Shown here piece by piece: positions 46,740 to 55,203 of a stretch of DNA of 64,000 bases; within the stretch, counting starts at the first letter, position 1, and every line of letters starts with the position of its first letter. The stretch is from Mesorhizobium sp. J8 (lineage in GTDB: Bacteria > Pseudomonadota > Alphaproteobacteria > Rhizobiales > Rhizobiaceae). The position numbers and the translations under genes are program-made. Below the pieces are notes generated by a model. That model ran no database searches. It saw only the letters and a list, made by a program, of their open reading frames with translations, and had not been told where the DNA came from. The stretch covers positions 248,001 to 312,000 of the forward strand of contig NZ_AP024109.1 of assembly GCF_016591715.1 (NCBI RefSeq), in the 5' to 3' direction.

Positions 46740-46946
46740 TTCCCGGGGGAAACGAACCGGCCGGTGAGCCGGCCAGCCACGGCTTCTTAGCGGAAGCCGC
46801 AGCACGCTTCAACGGGCAATTGGCGATTGGGTGGAGGGCTGGCGGGGTGATTGGCTGGCCGATGGGCTTTCGGAGAGGGCGCGCCCCTCTCCGTCCCGGC
46901 TTCGCCGGGCCACCTCTCCCCACCGCGTGGGGCGAGGAACTCCCGC

Positions 46947-47885
46947 TCACCCCTCCGCCGGCGCCTTGGTCGTCTTGCGCCGCGCCGCCCGGGTCGCGCG
47001 TTTCGCCTTCTTCGCGGCCAGCTCGTGCATGGCGTCGAGCTGCATCTGCTGCATTTCGGCCAGGCGCTGCCATTGGCGCGAGATGAGGTAGTCGAGCTTT
47101 TCGTGCAGGTGCCGCACCTCCAGCTCGGCCTTGAGGTTCACCCGATAGTCGTTGAAGGAGCGCAGCCGGTCTTTGGCTTCCTGGCGCTTCTGGCTCATCA
47201 TGATCACCGGCGCCTGGATGGCGGCGATGCAGGAGAGCAGCAGGTTGAGCAGGATGAACGGGTAGGGGTCGAAGGCGTTGGTCGTGCCGGCGATCAGGTT
47301 GATGCCGATCCACAGCAGCAGCACCGTGGCGAAGGAGATCAGGAACCACCAGCTGCCGCCGAACTCGGCCATCGTGTCGGAAACACGGTCGGGGAAGGAG
47401 CGGTGCTCCTCATATTCCTCTTCCGAGTTCTCCGAGATCGTGTCCTGCTTGGCGATCGATTCCACCACCTGGCGGTCGAGCTCGGAGAATTCGCCGTGCT
47501 CCTGCTGCAGCAATTCCTCCATGTAGCGCATGCGGTAGCGGCCGAGCTCCTCGCGGCTGATGCGGGCGCCGCGCGGCAGGTCGGGATGGTCGGAGCGGAT
47601 GCGGTCGGCGAGGCTGGGCCTCAGATCGTCGATGCGCACCAGGTCGCGCTTGCGGAATTTGCGCCCCGAGATCGCCGAGGGTTTTTTCTTGGGCTTGATC
47701 CGGGCCGTGCCTGGAACATGCGGTTCGGCGTGCGGCTCGGAATCCGGCACTTCCGGCGCTTCGAGGATCTCGTCGGCGGCGGCCTGCGCATCCTCCGGCA
47801 CGGTTTCGGCCTCGAGATATTCGCCGGCGACGTCGTTCTCGTTGTCGGCCTGGATCTGCGCGGATGCCTTCGGGTCGCCTGCCAT
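46947..47885 (-). CDS. DUF1003 family inner-membrane protein
   Basis: 312-residue protein. An acidic disordered N-terminus (1-75) precedes the DUF1003 core with two membrane helices (GGSWWFLISFATVLLLWIGI and FILLNLLLSCIAAIQAPVIM), then the conserved MMSQKRQEAKDRLRSFNDY. A helical region and a very basic Lys/Arg/Ala tail follow. AGGAG precedes ATG 47885. Function unknown. Confidence 0.88.
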   Translation of the reverse strand: MAGDPKASAQIQADNENDVAGEYLEAETVPEDAQAAADEILEAPEVPDSEPHAEPHVPGTARIKPKKKPSAISGRKFRKRDLVRIDDLRPSLADRIRSDHPDLPRGARISREELGRYRMRYMEELLQQEHGEFSELDRQVVESIAKQDTISENSEEEYEEHRSFPDRVSDTMAEFGGSWWFLISFATVLLLWIGINLIAGTTNAFDPYPFILLNLLLSCIAAIQAPVIMMSQKRQEAKDRLRSFNDYRVNLKAELEVRHLHEKLDYLISRQWQRLAEMQQMQLDAMHELAAKKAKRATRAARRKTTKAPAEG

Positions 47886-48366
47886 GGTCGGTGCTCCTGT
47901 TCGAGGCCTTTTGAGTACGATACGCCAAGCCGGCGCGGCATATCCATGGTCAGTGTGAAAGTGGTGTGACCGAACAAGTTGTTGTGATTGGGGGGCGAGT
48001 TGCGGAGGCAATTGCGTAGGTCGGCGCAGCCCCCTCATCCGGCCGCTACGCGGCCACCTTCTCCCCGGCGGGGAGAAGAGGGAAGCGCCGGCGCCGACAA
48101 TCTCCTCTCCCCGCCGGGGGTCCGAAGGACGGGCGAGACCCGTGGCTCGCCCCGGAATGGTCAGCCGAGCGAAGCGGAGGCTGGGTGAGGGGGAGCGCCG
48201 TTGATGATTTCACACCCCTGGCGCAATCGTCTCCGCCGCCTGGCCTTGATCCGCATCAAACTGGCCCCTGTGGCCGGCCTGATAGGCTGACTATATCGAG
48301 ATCAGGCCGGAGCGTTCAGGCTCCCGCCGCTGGGGCGCATTGCCCCGCCAATGAGGGATCGCCACC
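47886..48366. other. 481-bp region with repeat and a FixK/FNR-type promoter
   Basis: Holds a CTCATCCGGCCGC...CTTCTCCCC repeat fragment (about 48030-48078) and the promoter of the universal stress gene. No reading frame is supported. Confidence 0.6.
48246..48259 (+). promoter_or_regulatory. FixK/FNR-type box upstream of the universal stress gene
   Basis: TTGAT-CCGC-ATCAA is an exact match to the symmetric TTGAT-N4-ATCAA consensus. With GATAGG (48281-48286) as -10, its centre would be near -41, the class II activator position. The gene starts 108 bases downstream. Confidence 0.7.
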
Positions 48367-48816
48367 ATGTACAAGAAAATCCTGATCGCCACCGATGGCT
48401 CGGAACTCGCCCAGAAGGGCGTCGTCCACGGGCTGGAGCTGGCCAAGGGGCTCGGCGCCAGCGTCGCCTTCGTCACCGTCTCGGAGCCGTTCCCGGCGCT
48501 CGCCTGGGGCGGCGCCATGGCCGGCTATGTCGCGGCCGACGAGCTGGTCAATTACGAGGAAAGCGCGCGCAAATACGCCAGCGAGCTGCTCGCCAAATGC
48601 AAGGCCGAGGCCGATGCGAAGGGCGTCGAGGCGAAGACCCTGCATATCGAGAACCGGACGCCCGCCGAGGCGATCCTCGAGGTCGCCGGCGCGGAAGGCA
48701 GCGACTTGATCGTCATGGCCTCGCACGGCCGCCGCGGGCTGGGACGGCTGGTGCTGGGCAGCCAGACGGCGGAAGTGGTGTCGCTGACGACGATCCCGGT
48801 GCTGGTGGTTCGGTAG
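48367..48816 (+). CDS. Universal stress protein UspA family
   Basis: 149-residue single USP domain with YKKILIATDGSELAQKG at the start and the ATP-binding GRRGLGRLVLGSQTAEVV glycine-rich segment at the end. Probably an ATP-binding cytoplasmic stress protein. The FixK/FNR-type box upstream suggests induction under low oxygen. Confidence 0.94.
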   Translation: MYKKILIATDGSELAQKGVVHGLELAKGLGASVAFVTVSEPFPALAWGGAMAGYVAADELVNYEESARKYASELLAKCKAEADAKGVEAKTLHIENRTPAEAILEVAGAEGSDLIVMASHGRRGLGRLVLGSQTAEVVSLTTIPVLVVR

Positions 48817-48865
48817 GGTCCGCCTGGTGGAGGCGGTGTGAGAACGAGATAGGCAGCGATCCTCC

Positions 48866-49038
48866 GCGCCCCCCTCTGTCCTGCCGGACATCTCCCCCAC
48901 CAAGGGGGAGATTGGCGGTTTCGGCGCTCCGTTCATTCCTGCGACGTTGGTGATTGGCGAAAGCCGGCGTGACATCCGATCTCCCCCCAAGTGGGGGAGA
49001 TGGCCGGCAGGCCAGAGGGGGGCGCTGTCCCGCCGACG
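48866..49038. repeat. Dispersed 172-bp repeat, copy 2 (inverted)
   Basis: Reverse-complement copy of 44932-45103. The two copies flank the MocR gene, the tRNA, the DUF1003 gene and the stress gene. Confidence 0.8.
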
Positions 49039-49062
49039 TCTCGGACTTTTCCGCTAGCCGCC

Positions 49063-50106
49063 CTACTGCGTCGGCAGCAGCGGCGCGCCGGGCGATGCGA
49101 GATCCGGCGACGGAAAATCGGACGCCGGTTGGCCGGGCGTCGCCGGCTGCGGCGGCAGCAACCCTGGCAATGCCGAGTCCGGCGGCGGCAGCAGGGCGGG
49201 CGGCGGCGAGGCCGGCTGCTGCCCGGAATACATCAGCCTGGGCTGGCCGGCATCGGCGATCGTCGGTCCGAGACTCCGCTGGATCAGCGCCTCGACATGG
49301 TCGTTGCGCTGGCGCGCGGTATCGGCGCCCATCACCACCACGATCAGATGCCTGCCGTCGGCATTGTAGGAGGTGACGATGTTGTAGCCGGAAGCCCTTA
49401 TGTAGCCGGTCTTGATGCCGTCGACGCCGCGCACGCGCCCCAGCATGTCATTGTGGCCGCGCACCAGCCGGCCGCGGAACATGAAGTCGCTTTCGGAGAA
49501 ATAGTGGAAATGCTGCGGGAAGCGCTTTTCCAGCGCCATGCCCAGCACCGCCATGTCGCGCGCCGTGGTCACCTGGCCGTCGTCGGGCAGGCCGCAGGCG
49601 TTGCGGAAATTGGTGCCGGTCATGCCGAGCGAGCGCGCCTTGGCGGTCATCATCGCCGCGAACTGGTCCTCCGAGCCGCCGCCCAGATATTCGCCCACCG
49701 CCACCGCCACGTCGTTTGCCGACTTCACCACCATGGCGCGGATTGCGGAATCGACGTCGATCGTCTCGCCGTGCCGGAAGCGCAGCTTGGTCGGCGGCTG
49801 CGAGGCGGCGTGGTCGGAAACCGGGATCCGCGTTTCCTTGGTCACGCGGCCGCTCTCCAGCGCCTCGAACAGCATGTAGAGCGTCATCATCTTGGTCAGT
49901 GACGCCGGATAGCGCTGCGACCTCGAATTGACCTCGAACAGGGTCTTGCCGGTCGATGCGTCGACCACGATCGCCGCATATTTCTGCGGCTGCGCCGGGA
50001 CGGCGAGCACGCTTTCAGGCGGCGCCGCCGTCGTGCAGCCGGCGACCAGCAGGAGCAGGGCCATCGCGGCGATGAGTTTCTGGAGGCTGAGGAAGGGGCG
50101 GGGCAA
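49063..50106 (-). CDS. D-alanyl-D-alanine carboxypeptidase (penicillin-binding, S11), lipoprotein-like
   Basis: 347-residue serine carboxypeptidase trimming peptidoglycan peptides. Active-site motifs S69-LT-K72, S129-A-N131 and K232-T-G234 are all present. The N-terminus has a lipobox (LLLVAGC, C24), suggesting a lipid anchor, and the C-terminus is a Pro-rich tail of about 60 residues. The start is a TTG at 50106; an internal ATG at 50064 would shorten the signal. Confidence 0.9.
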   Translation of the reverse strand: MPRPFLSLQKLIAAMALLLLVAGCTTAAPPESVLAVPAQPQKYAAIVVDASTGKTLFEVNSRSQRYPASLTKMMTLYMLFEALESGRVTKETRIPVSDHAASQPPTKLRFRHGETIDVDSAIRAMVVKSANDVAVAVGEYLGGGSEDQFAAMMTAKARSLGMTGTNFRNACGLPDDGQVTTARDMAVLGMALEKRFPQHFHYFSESDFMFRGRLVRGHNDMLGRVRGVDGIKTGYIRASGYNIVTSYNADGRHLIVVVMGADTARQRNDHVEALIQRSLGPTIADAGQPRLMYSGQQPASPPPALLPPPDSALPGLLPPQPATPGQPASDFPSPDLASPGAPLLPTQ

Positions 50107-50338
50107 GACGTTTCTAAAGCTGTTGCTGAGATGCGGCGAAGCTAACGTAACCCATATGCCGCGTCCAACTGGTTAACGGCGATCTTAACACCGAATTGCA
50201 TCCGGGCGCCGTTGCCGAAGCTGCCTGCAAAGGCACAAAGCGGGTCGCACGCCTGATGCAAATTGCCCGTCATCACGCTTGCGTATCCGTCGCCGGACGA
50301 GCTTTGTTGGTAGAAGCAAAAGATTCGGAGAGGCACTC

Positions 50339-51445
50339 ATGGACACGGTCACGATCAGCGCGAAGGGCATTTCGGTTTCGCTCGATCTTGCCGTCGGCCA
50401 TATCGCCGCCATGGATATCGAGGCCGACGGGCGCGTCCTGAAGCCGCTGCATCGCGCGCCGTGGGTCGGCGCGCCGCGCGAGACATTGCCCGCAAACCTT
50501 CCCGAAGGCACGGTGCGGCTTTCCGGCGATTTCCTTTGCGCGCCCTTCTCGGCCAGCGACGTCGAGGCCGCACCGCTGCATGGCTGGCCGGCCAACAGCG
50601 CATGGGACGTCGTCGAGAACGGCGCGGCTGCCGGCGGCTGGCGGGCCGTTTTCCGGCTGCGCCGCAAGGTGATGGGCGCGACCGTCGACAAGATTTTCAC
50701 GCTGCGCGACGGCCACCCCTTCCTTTACCAGGAACACGTCTTTTCCGGCGGCTCCGGCGCCATCTCCGTCGCCCACCATCCGATGACGGTCATGCAAGGC
50801 GGCGGCCGGCTGGCCTTCTCGCCGAAACGCGTGGCGGTCACGCCCGCTACGCCGCTCGAGCCCGATCCGGCGCGCGGCCGCTTCATGCTGGCCTATCCGG
50901 CACGCGCCGGCGACCTTGAGCAGTTCCCGCTCGCCGCCGGCGGCGCGACCGATCTCACCGACTACCGCATCGAAGACAAGCGCGAGGATTTCATCACCCT
51001 GGTCGAGGCCGATCATGGCGGCCCCGGCTGGACGGCGGTCGCGCGGCGCGCCGAGCGGGACCTGGTGCTGGTGCTGAAGAACCCGGCCGAACTGCCCGTG
51101 ACGATGCTCTGGTTCTCCAATGGCGGCCGCGACTACGCGCCCTGGAGCGGCCGCCATCTCGGCGTGCTCGGCATCGAGGACGGCCGCACCGCCATCGGCC
51201 ACGCCGCCTCGCTCGGCGACAACTGGCTGAAGCATGAAGGCGTGGCGACGGCCTTCGCGCTGGCCGAGGGCCGCTCGGTGTCGTTTCGCCATGTCATCGG
51301 CGGCGTTCCGTTCGCGGAAGCCGAGGCGCCGGCCGGCATCGAAGCCGCGCCCGATCGCTTGCGCATCCTTGCCCCGAACGGCGCGGCGAAGGAGGTGCCT
51401 TTCGACGGCGGCTTCTTGCGTATTGGGCGTTCGGTTCCGGCCTGA
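50339..51445 (+). CDS. Hypothetical protein, possible mutarotase-like beta-sandwich
   Basis: 368-residue protein without a signal peptide. Not assigned with confidence. The opening (ISLDLAVGHIAAMDIEADGR-like), HHPMTVMQGGGRLAFSPKR and the WFSNGGRDYAPWSGRH block suggest an aldose 1-epimerase/galactose mutarotase-like fold. GGAGAGG precedes ATG 50339. Followed 113 bases later by a P-loop kinase on the same strand, so a role in sugar handling is possible. Confidence 0.65.
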   Translation: MDTVTISAKGISVSLDLAVGHIAAMDIEADGRVLKPLHRAPWVGAPRETLPANLPEGTVRLSGDFLCAPFSASDVEAAPLHGWPANSAWDVVENGAAAGGWRAVFRLRRKVMGATVDKIFTLRDGHPFLYQEHVFSGGSGAISVAHHPMTVMQGGGRLAFSPKRVAVTPATPLEPDPARGRFMLAYPARAGDLEQFPLAAGGATDLTDYRIEDKREDFITLVEADHGGPGWTAVARRAERDLVLVLKNPAELPVTMLWFSNGGRDYAPWSGRHLGVLGIEDGRTAIGHAASLGDNWLKHEGVATAFALAEGRSVSFRHVIGGVPFAEAEAPAGIEAAPDRLRILAPNGAAKEVPFDGGFLRIGRSVPA

Positions 51446-51558
51446 GCGCCTGAGTTCGTCATTCCAGGGCGGAGCAAACCTCGGCGTCTAGGAACGAGGT
51501 TTGAATTTTCCGCCGACACCCGCCAAGATGCGGGCCGAACCGCACCGGAAAGGCGCCG

Positions 51559-52170
51559 ATGTCCGAGATCGCCCATATCACAGCCGCCATCTTCAAGCGC
51601 GCCGGCAAGGCCAAACGCTTCGTCGTCGCCATCGCCGGTCCGCCGGGCTCCGGCAAGTCGACGCTATCGGCAAACCTGCGTGAGCTTTTGCCGGAAGGCA
51701 GCTCCGAGGTCGTGCCGATGGACGGTTTCCATTATGACGACATCATTCTGAACCGCCGCGGCCTGCGCCCCCGCAAGGGCGCGCCGGAAACCTTCGATTT
51801 CGCCGGCTTCGAAACGCTGCTGAAGCGCATCCGCTCCGGCGAGCCCGATATCGCCATTCCCGTGTTCGACCGTAGCATCGAACTGTCGCGCGCGGCGGCC
51901 GAGATCGTCGGCGCCGACACAAAGTTCATCCTGGTCGAGGGCAACTACTTGCTGCTCGACGAGGAGCCGTGGTCGCGGCTGGCGCCTTTGTTCGATTTCA
52001 CCATCTTCGTGGACGTGCCGCGCAACGAGCTCGAGCGCCGGCTGATGGAGCGCTGGCGCGAGCACGGCAAGTCCGATGAGGACGCCCGCGCCTGGATCGC
52101 CTCCAACGACATGCCCAACATCGAGCGGGTTCTGGCGCGGCGCCGGCCTGCCGACATGGTCGTTGGTTGA
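51559..52170 (+). CDS. P-loop nucleoside/sugar kinase-like protein
   Basis: 203-residue uridine-kinase/pantothenate-kinase-like P-loop protein. Walker A GPPGSGKST (27-35), VPMDGFHYDD and the lid region ERRLMERWREHGKSDEDA are visible. Related rhizobial proteins include FrcK of the fructose-uptake locus. Substrate unknown. Confidence 0.8.
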   Translation: MSEIAHITAAIFKRAGKAKRFVVAIAGPPGSGKSTLSANLRELLPEGSSEVVPMDGFHYDDIILNRRGLRPRKGAPETFDFAGFETLLKRIRSGEPDIAIPVFDRSIELSRAAAEIVGADTKFILVEGNYLLLDEEPWSRLAPLFDFTIFVDVPRNELERRLMERWREHGKSDEDARAWIASNDMPNIERVLARRRPADMVVG

Positions 52171-52216
52171 TGACGGATCATTGGTTAACCTGCTCAATTT
52201 TCAATATTTTTGGGTG

Positions 52217-52241
52217 GGAACCTTAAGGTTTTCACGCCGTT
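52217..52241 (+). promoter_or_regulatory. EcfG (general stress) type promoter
   Basis: GGAAC (52217-52221), 16-base spacer, CGTT (52238-52241), matching the alphaproteobacterial EcfG consensus GGAAC-N16/17-CGTT. Lies 98 bases before the small basic protein gene. A 12-bp palindrome AACCTTAAGGTT (52219-52230) overlaps the -35 element. Confidence 0.65.
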
Positions 52242-52270
52242 ATGACCCTATCCCGAATTGTCCGGCGCCG

Positions 52271-52320
52271 GAGCAATTCCAGGAAGGCGCGCATCGCTTT
52301 CCGCCTGGAGTTGCGAGGAA
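52271..52320. repeat. Intergenic repeat (CAATTCC family), divergent copy
   Basis: GAGCAATTCCAGGAAGGCGC ... TGGAGTTGCGAGGAA, lying in the leader between the EcfG-type promoter and the gene at 52339. Confidence 0.6.
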
Positions 52321-52338
52321 AATTGCAGGAGCTGTCAG

Positions 52339-52677
52339 ATGGCAACCAACAGCAGAAAAACCGCGCTCAAGAAGGCTAGGGCCAATCAATCCAAGCCGGC
52401 GCAAGCCAGGGCCGGCGCCGCCCCCGCGATCGCCGAACGGTCGAAGGACGCCAAGCCGGCTTTCGGCAAGGCACCGCCGAAGAGAGTGACGCCGGGCGCC
52501 GCCCACAAGGTCGCTGCCACGACCGCGAAGCCCCACAAGCCCGCAACGGGACCGGCGGCGAAGAAGTCGGGCCCGATCCGCACCGTGGCCACCGTCGCGA
52601 CCGGAGCGGTCGTGGCAACCGCGAGGCTGGCGGCGTCCATGTTCGGCCGCGGTGGCGCGAGCGCCAAGACGAAGTGA
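52339..52677 (+). CDS. Small basic Lys/Ala/Pro-rich protein
   Basis: 112-residue, strongly basic, low-complexity protein resembling histone H1-like tails (repeated KPA, KKA, AAK), with a short hydrophobic stretch TVATVATGAVVATARLAASM (about 80-99). Could bind nucleic acid or associate with membrane. ATG 52339 is chosen; the upstream frame lies in the repeat. The EcfG-type promoter suggests general stress control. No known family recognised. Confidence 0.7.
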   Translation: MATNSRKTALKKARANQSKPAQARAGAAPAIAERSKDAKPAFGKAPPKRVTPGAAHKVAATTAKPHKPATGPAAKKSGPIRTVATVATGAVVATARLAASMFGRGGASAKTK

Positions 52678-52681
52678 GGGC

Positions 52682-53386
52682 TCAGCCCTTCGCCGGGATG
52701 GTGAGGCCCCGTTTCACCGCCGGCCGCGCCAGACCGCGCTCGAGCCAGTCGGCGACAGTCGGGAAATCGTCGAAACCGACCAACTCACGCGCCTCGTAGA
52801 AGCCGATCAGGTTGCGCACCCAGCCCAGCATCGATACGTCGGCGATGGTGTAGTCGTCATCCATGATCCACTTGCGGCCCTTCAGCCGCGTTTCGAGCAC
52901 GCCGATCAGCCGCCGCGACTCGTCGCGGTAGCGCTCCAGCGGCCGCTTGTCGGCAATCTCGCGCCCGGCGAATTTGTGAAAGAAGCCGACCTGTCCGAAG
53001 ATCGGGCCGATCGCCGCCATCTGGAAGAACACCCACTGGATCGTCTCGTAGCGCCGCGCCGGATCGGCAGGAATGAGCTTGCCGGTCTTGTCGGCCAGAT
53101 AGAGCAGGATGGCGCCGGACTCGAACAGGCCGATAGGCTTGCCTCCCGGGCCGTCCGGATCGACGATCGCCGGGATCTTGCCGTTCGGGTTGAGCGACAG
53201 GAACTCCGGCGTCCAGCTCTCGTTCTTGCCGATATCGACATAGTGCGGCTCATAGGCAAGGCCGATCTCCTCCAGCGCGATCGAGACCTTCACGCCGTTG
53301 GGCGTCGTGGCGGAATAGAGCTGCAGGCGCTCGGGCTGCTTGGCCGGCCAGCGCTTGGTGATCGGAAAGGCGGACAGGTCGGTCAT
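52682..53386 (-). CDS. Glutathione S-transferase, YghU/YfcG-like
   Basis: 234-residue GST. Thioredoxin-fold domain with LYSATTPNGVKVSIALEE, LNPNGKIPAI and FESGAILLYLAD, then an all-helical domain with YTIADVSMLGW. The TPNGxK motif is typical of YfcG/YghU disulfide-bond oxidoreductase-type GSTs. Convergent with the small basic protein gene. Confidence 0.9.
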   Translation of the reverse strand: MTDLSAFPITKRWPAKQPERLQLYSATTPNGVKVSIALEEIGLAYEPHYVDIGKNESWTPEFLSLNPNGKIPAIVDPDGPGGKPIGLFESGAILLYLADKTGKLIPADPARRYETIQWVFFQMAAIGPIFGQVGFFHKFAGREIADKRPLERYRDESRRLIGVLETRLKGRKWIMDDDYTIADVSMLGWVRNLIGFYEARELVGFDDFPTVADWLERGLARPAVKRGLTIPAKG

Positions 53387-53538
53387 GAAAAACTCCGGAT
53401 GCGGATTGGCGCCGGGCGGCGCCCATATAGGTGGCAAAGAATACGGCGGGTGAGGCAAGAATTAGGTCCGCGGCCGGCCGGGATCAATACACCGGCAACC
53501 ACCCCGCCATGCACACACAGTCAACCGGTCGGCTTCGG

Positions 53539-54747
53539 TCAGACCGCCTTGAAGGCCAGCACCGCGTTGGTTCCGCCGAAGGCGAAACTGTTGCTGAGCG
53601 CCGCGCGCACCGTGCGCTCGCGCGCCGTGTTGGGCGTCACGTCGAGGTCGCATTCCGGATCCGGCTCGCGGTAGTTGGCGGTCGGCGGCACGATGCCGTC
53701 GCGGATCGCCATGACACAGGCGATCATCTCCAGCCCGCCGGAGGCGCCCAGGCAATGCGCATGCATCGACTTGGTCGAAGAGACCGAAAGCGAACGGGCA
53801 TGGTCGCCGAAGACGCGCTTGATCGCCGCTGTCTCGATCTGGTCGTTGGCCTTGGTGCCGGTGCCGTGCGCGTTGAGGTAGTCGACATCTTCCGGATTGA
53901 GCCCGGCATCCGCCAGGCAGAAACGCATGGCCGCTTCCGGTCCCTCGACGGTCGGGGCGACGATGTCGGAGGCGTCGGCCGAAAGCCCGACGCCGGCGAT
54001 CTCGGCCAGGATTGTGGCGCCGCGCGCCATCGCGTGATCGTAGCTTTCGAGCACCGCCATGCCGGCGCCTTCGCCGAGCACAAGGCCGGCACGATCGGCC
54101 GAGAACGGCCGGCATGTGTCGGGCGAAAGCACTCGCAGCGCCTCCCAGCCCTTCAGCACGCCCCAAACCAGCGGCGCTTCGGTGCCGCCGGCGACCATCA
54201 CGTCGGCGCGGCCGAGCCTGATCTGGTCGACGGCCGAGGAAATCGCGTGGTTGGCGGACGAGCAGGCCGACGTGGCGCCGAAAACAGGGCCGCGCAACCC
54301 GAGATTCATGCTGACCTGGCCAGCGGCCGCGCCCGGCATCACTTTCGGCACGGTGAAAATGGCGGCGCGGTTGCGCCCTTCGAGCAGGATCGCGCGGTAA
54401 TTCTCCTCGATGGTCTCGAAGCCCGCGACGCCGATGCCGACGATTGCGCCCATCCGGTAGGTGTTGTCGGCATGGGCCGTCAATCCGGACTGCCGCATGG
54501 CCTCGCGCGCGGCGATCACCGCCAGCAGGCTGAAACGGTCCATCGACACGACCTGCTTGCGGTCGATGCCATGATCCGGCAGTTCCTTGATTTCGCAGCC
54601 GGTCTTGACCTTGAGGTCATGCAGCGACGGATTGTCGATAGGGCCGATGGCCGAGCGGCCTGCGCGCATGGCGTCCCAAATCGCCGCTGCATCGTTGCCT
54701 AGCCCGCAAATCCCGCCGATACCGGTGATGACGACGCGTTTTTGCAT
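53539..54747 (-). CDS. Beta-ketoacyl-ACP synthase II-like (NodE/FabF family)
   Basis: 402-residue condensing enzyme with C162 ([13 protein letters not shown]), H294 (NAHGTGT), K326 and H331 ([15 protein letters not shown]), so the catalytic Cys-His-His set is intact. Sits four bases after a NodF-like acyl carrier protein gene. In nod loci NodE and NodF together make unusual unsaturated acyl chains; here no other nod gene is present. The acyl product is unknown; it may modify a lipid or a secreted signal. Confidence 0.88.
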   Translation of the reverse strand: MQKRVVITGIGGICGLGNDAAAIWDAMRAGRSAIGPIDNPSLHDLKVKTGCEIKELPDHGIDRKQVVSMDRFSLLAVIAAREAMRQSGLTAHADNTYRMGAIVGIGVAGFETIEENYRAILLEGRNRAAIFTVPKVMPGAAAGQVSMNLGLRGPVFGATSACSSANHAISSAVDQIRLGRADVMVAGGTEAPLVWGVLKGWEALRVLSPDTCRPFSADRAGLVLGEGAGMAVLESYDHAMARGATILAEIAGVGLSADASDIVAPTVEGPEAAMRFCLADAGLNPEDVDYLNAHGTGTKANDQIETAAIKRVFGDHARSLSVSSTKSMHAHCLGASGGLEMIACVMAIRDGIVPPTANYREPDPECDLDVTPNTARERTVRAALSNSFAFGGTNAVLAFKAV

Positions 54748-54751
54748 GCAG

Positions 54752-55006
54752 TCAGGCTTTTTTCGCGATCAGTTCGCGAACCGCCTCGACCATGTCGCCG
54801 ACGTTCTTGAGATTGCTCCAGGCATCGACCGTGTTCATCTCGATCTCGATGCCGTATTTTTCCTCGAGATCGAAGATGATCTCGGTCAACTCCAGCGAAT
54901 GGATGCCGAGCGTTCCGAGATCGGTGCTGGCGGTGATTTCCTCGCCGCCAGTGTCGGCATGCGCTTTGATCTTTTCGATGATCTCGGTCGTCAGTTGGTC
55001 AGCCAT
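54752..55006 (-). CDS. Acyl carrier protein, NodF-like
   Basis: 84-residue acyl carrier protein. The start MADQLT and the stretch [20 protein letters not shown] closely resemble NodF rather than housekeeping AcpP. The phosphopantetheine serine is S37 in LGIHSLEL; the usual Asp before it is His36 (codon CAT). Start at 55006 is supported by the NodF-like N-terminus. Cotranscribed with the ketosynthase gene and divergent from ureD. Confidence 0.87.
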   Translation of the reverse strand: MADQLTTEIIEKIKAHADTGGEEITASTDLGTLGIHSLELTEIIFDLEEKYGIEIEMNTVDAWSNLKNVGDMVEAVRELIAKKA

Positions 55007-55203
55007 TCGGTTCCTTCCCTGTCGTTTCCCCGACGCCAACTGATCAGCGCCCTTTTTGATCCCCGGATCCAACAACGCCGTTGCCCTTACCTCGCCAGAC
55101 ATCGCGCGACCGCTCCAGGGTGGCTTCCCTCTATAGAAACCAAAACGATGTCAAGCAACAAGCGATATATCGACAAAGCCGCCGGAGTGCTTAACCTGGA
55201 ATC

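Noticed and set aside
50168-50190. TTAAC ... TTAAC resembling a CtrA site
   Set aside because: The spacing between the TTAA halves is 8, not 7, and no cell-cycle gene follows.
53539-54747. Calling the ketosynthase nodE and the carrier nodF outright
   Set aside because: No nod box, nodABC or other nodulation gene is present, so the symbols would imply a function not shown.
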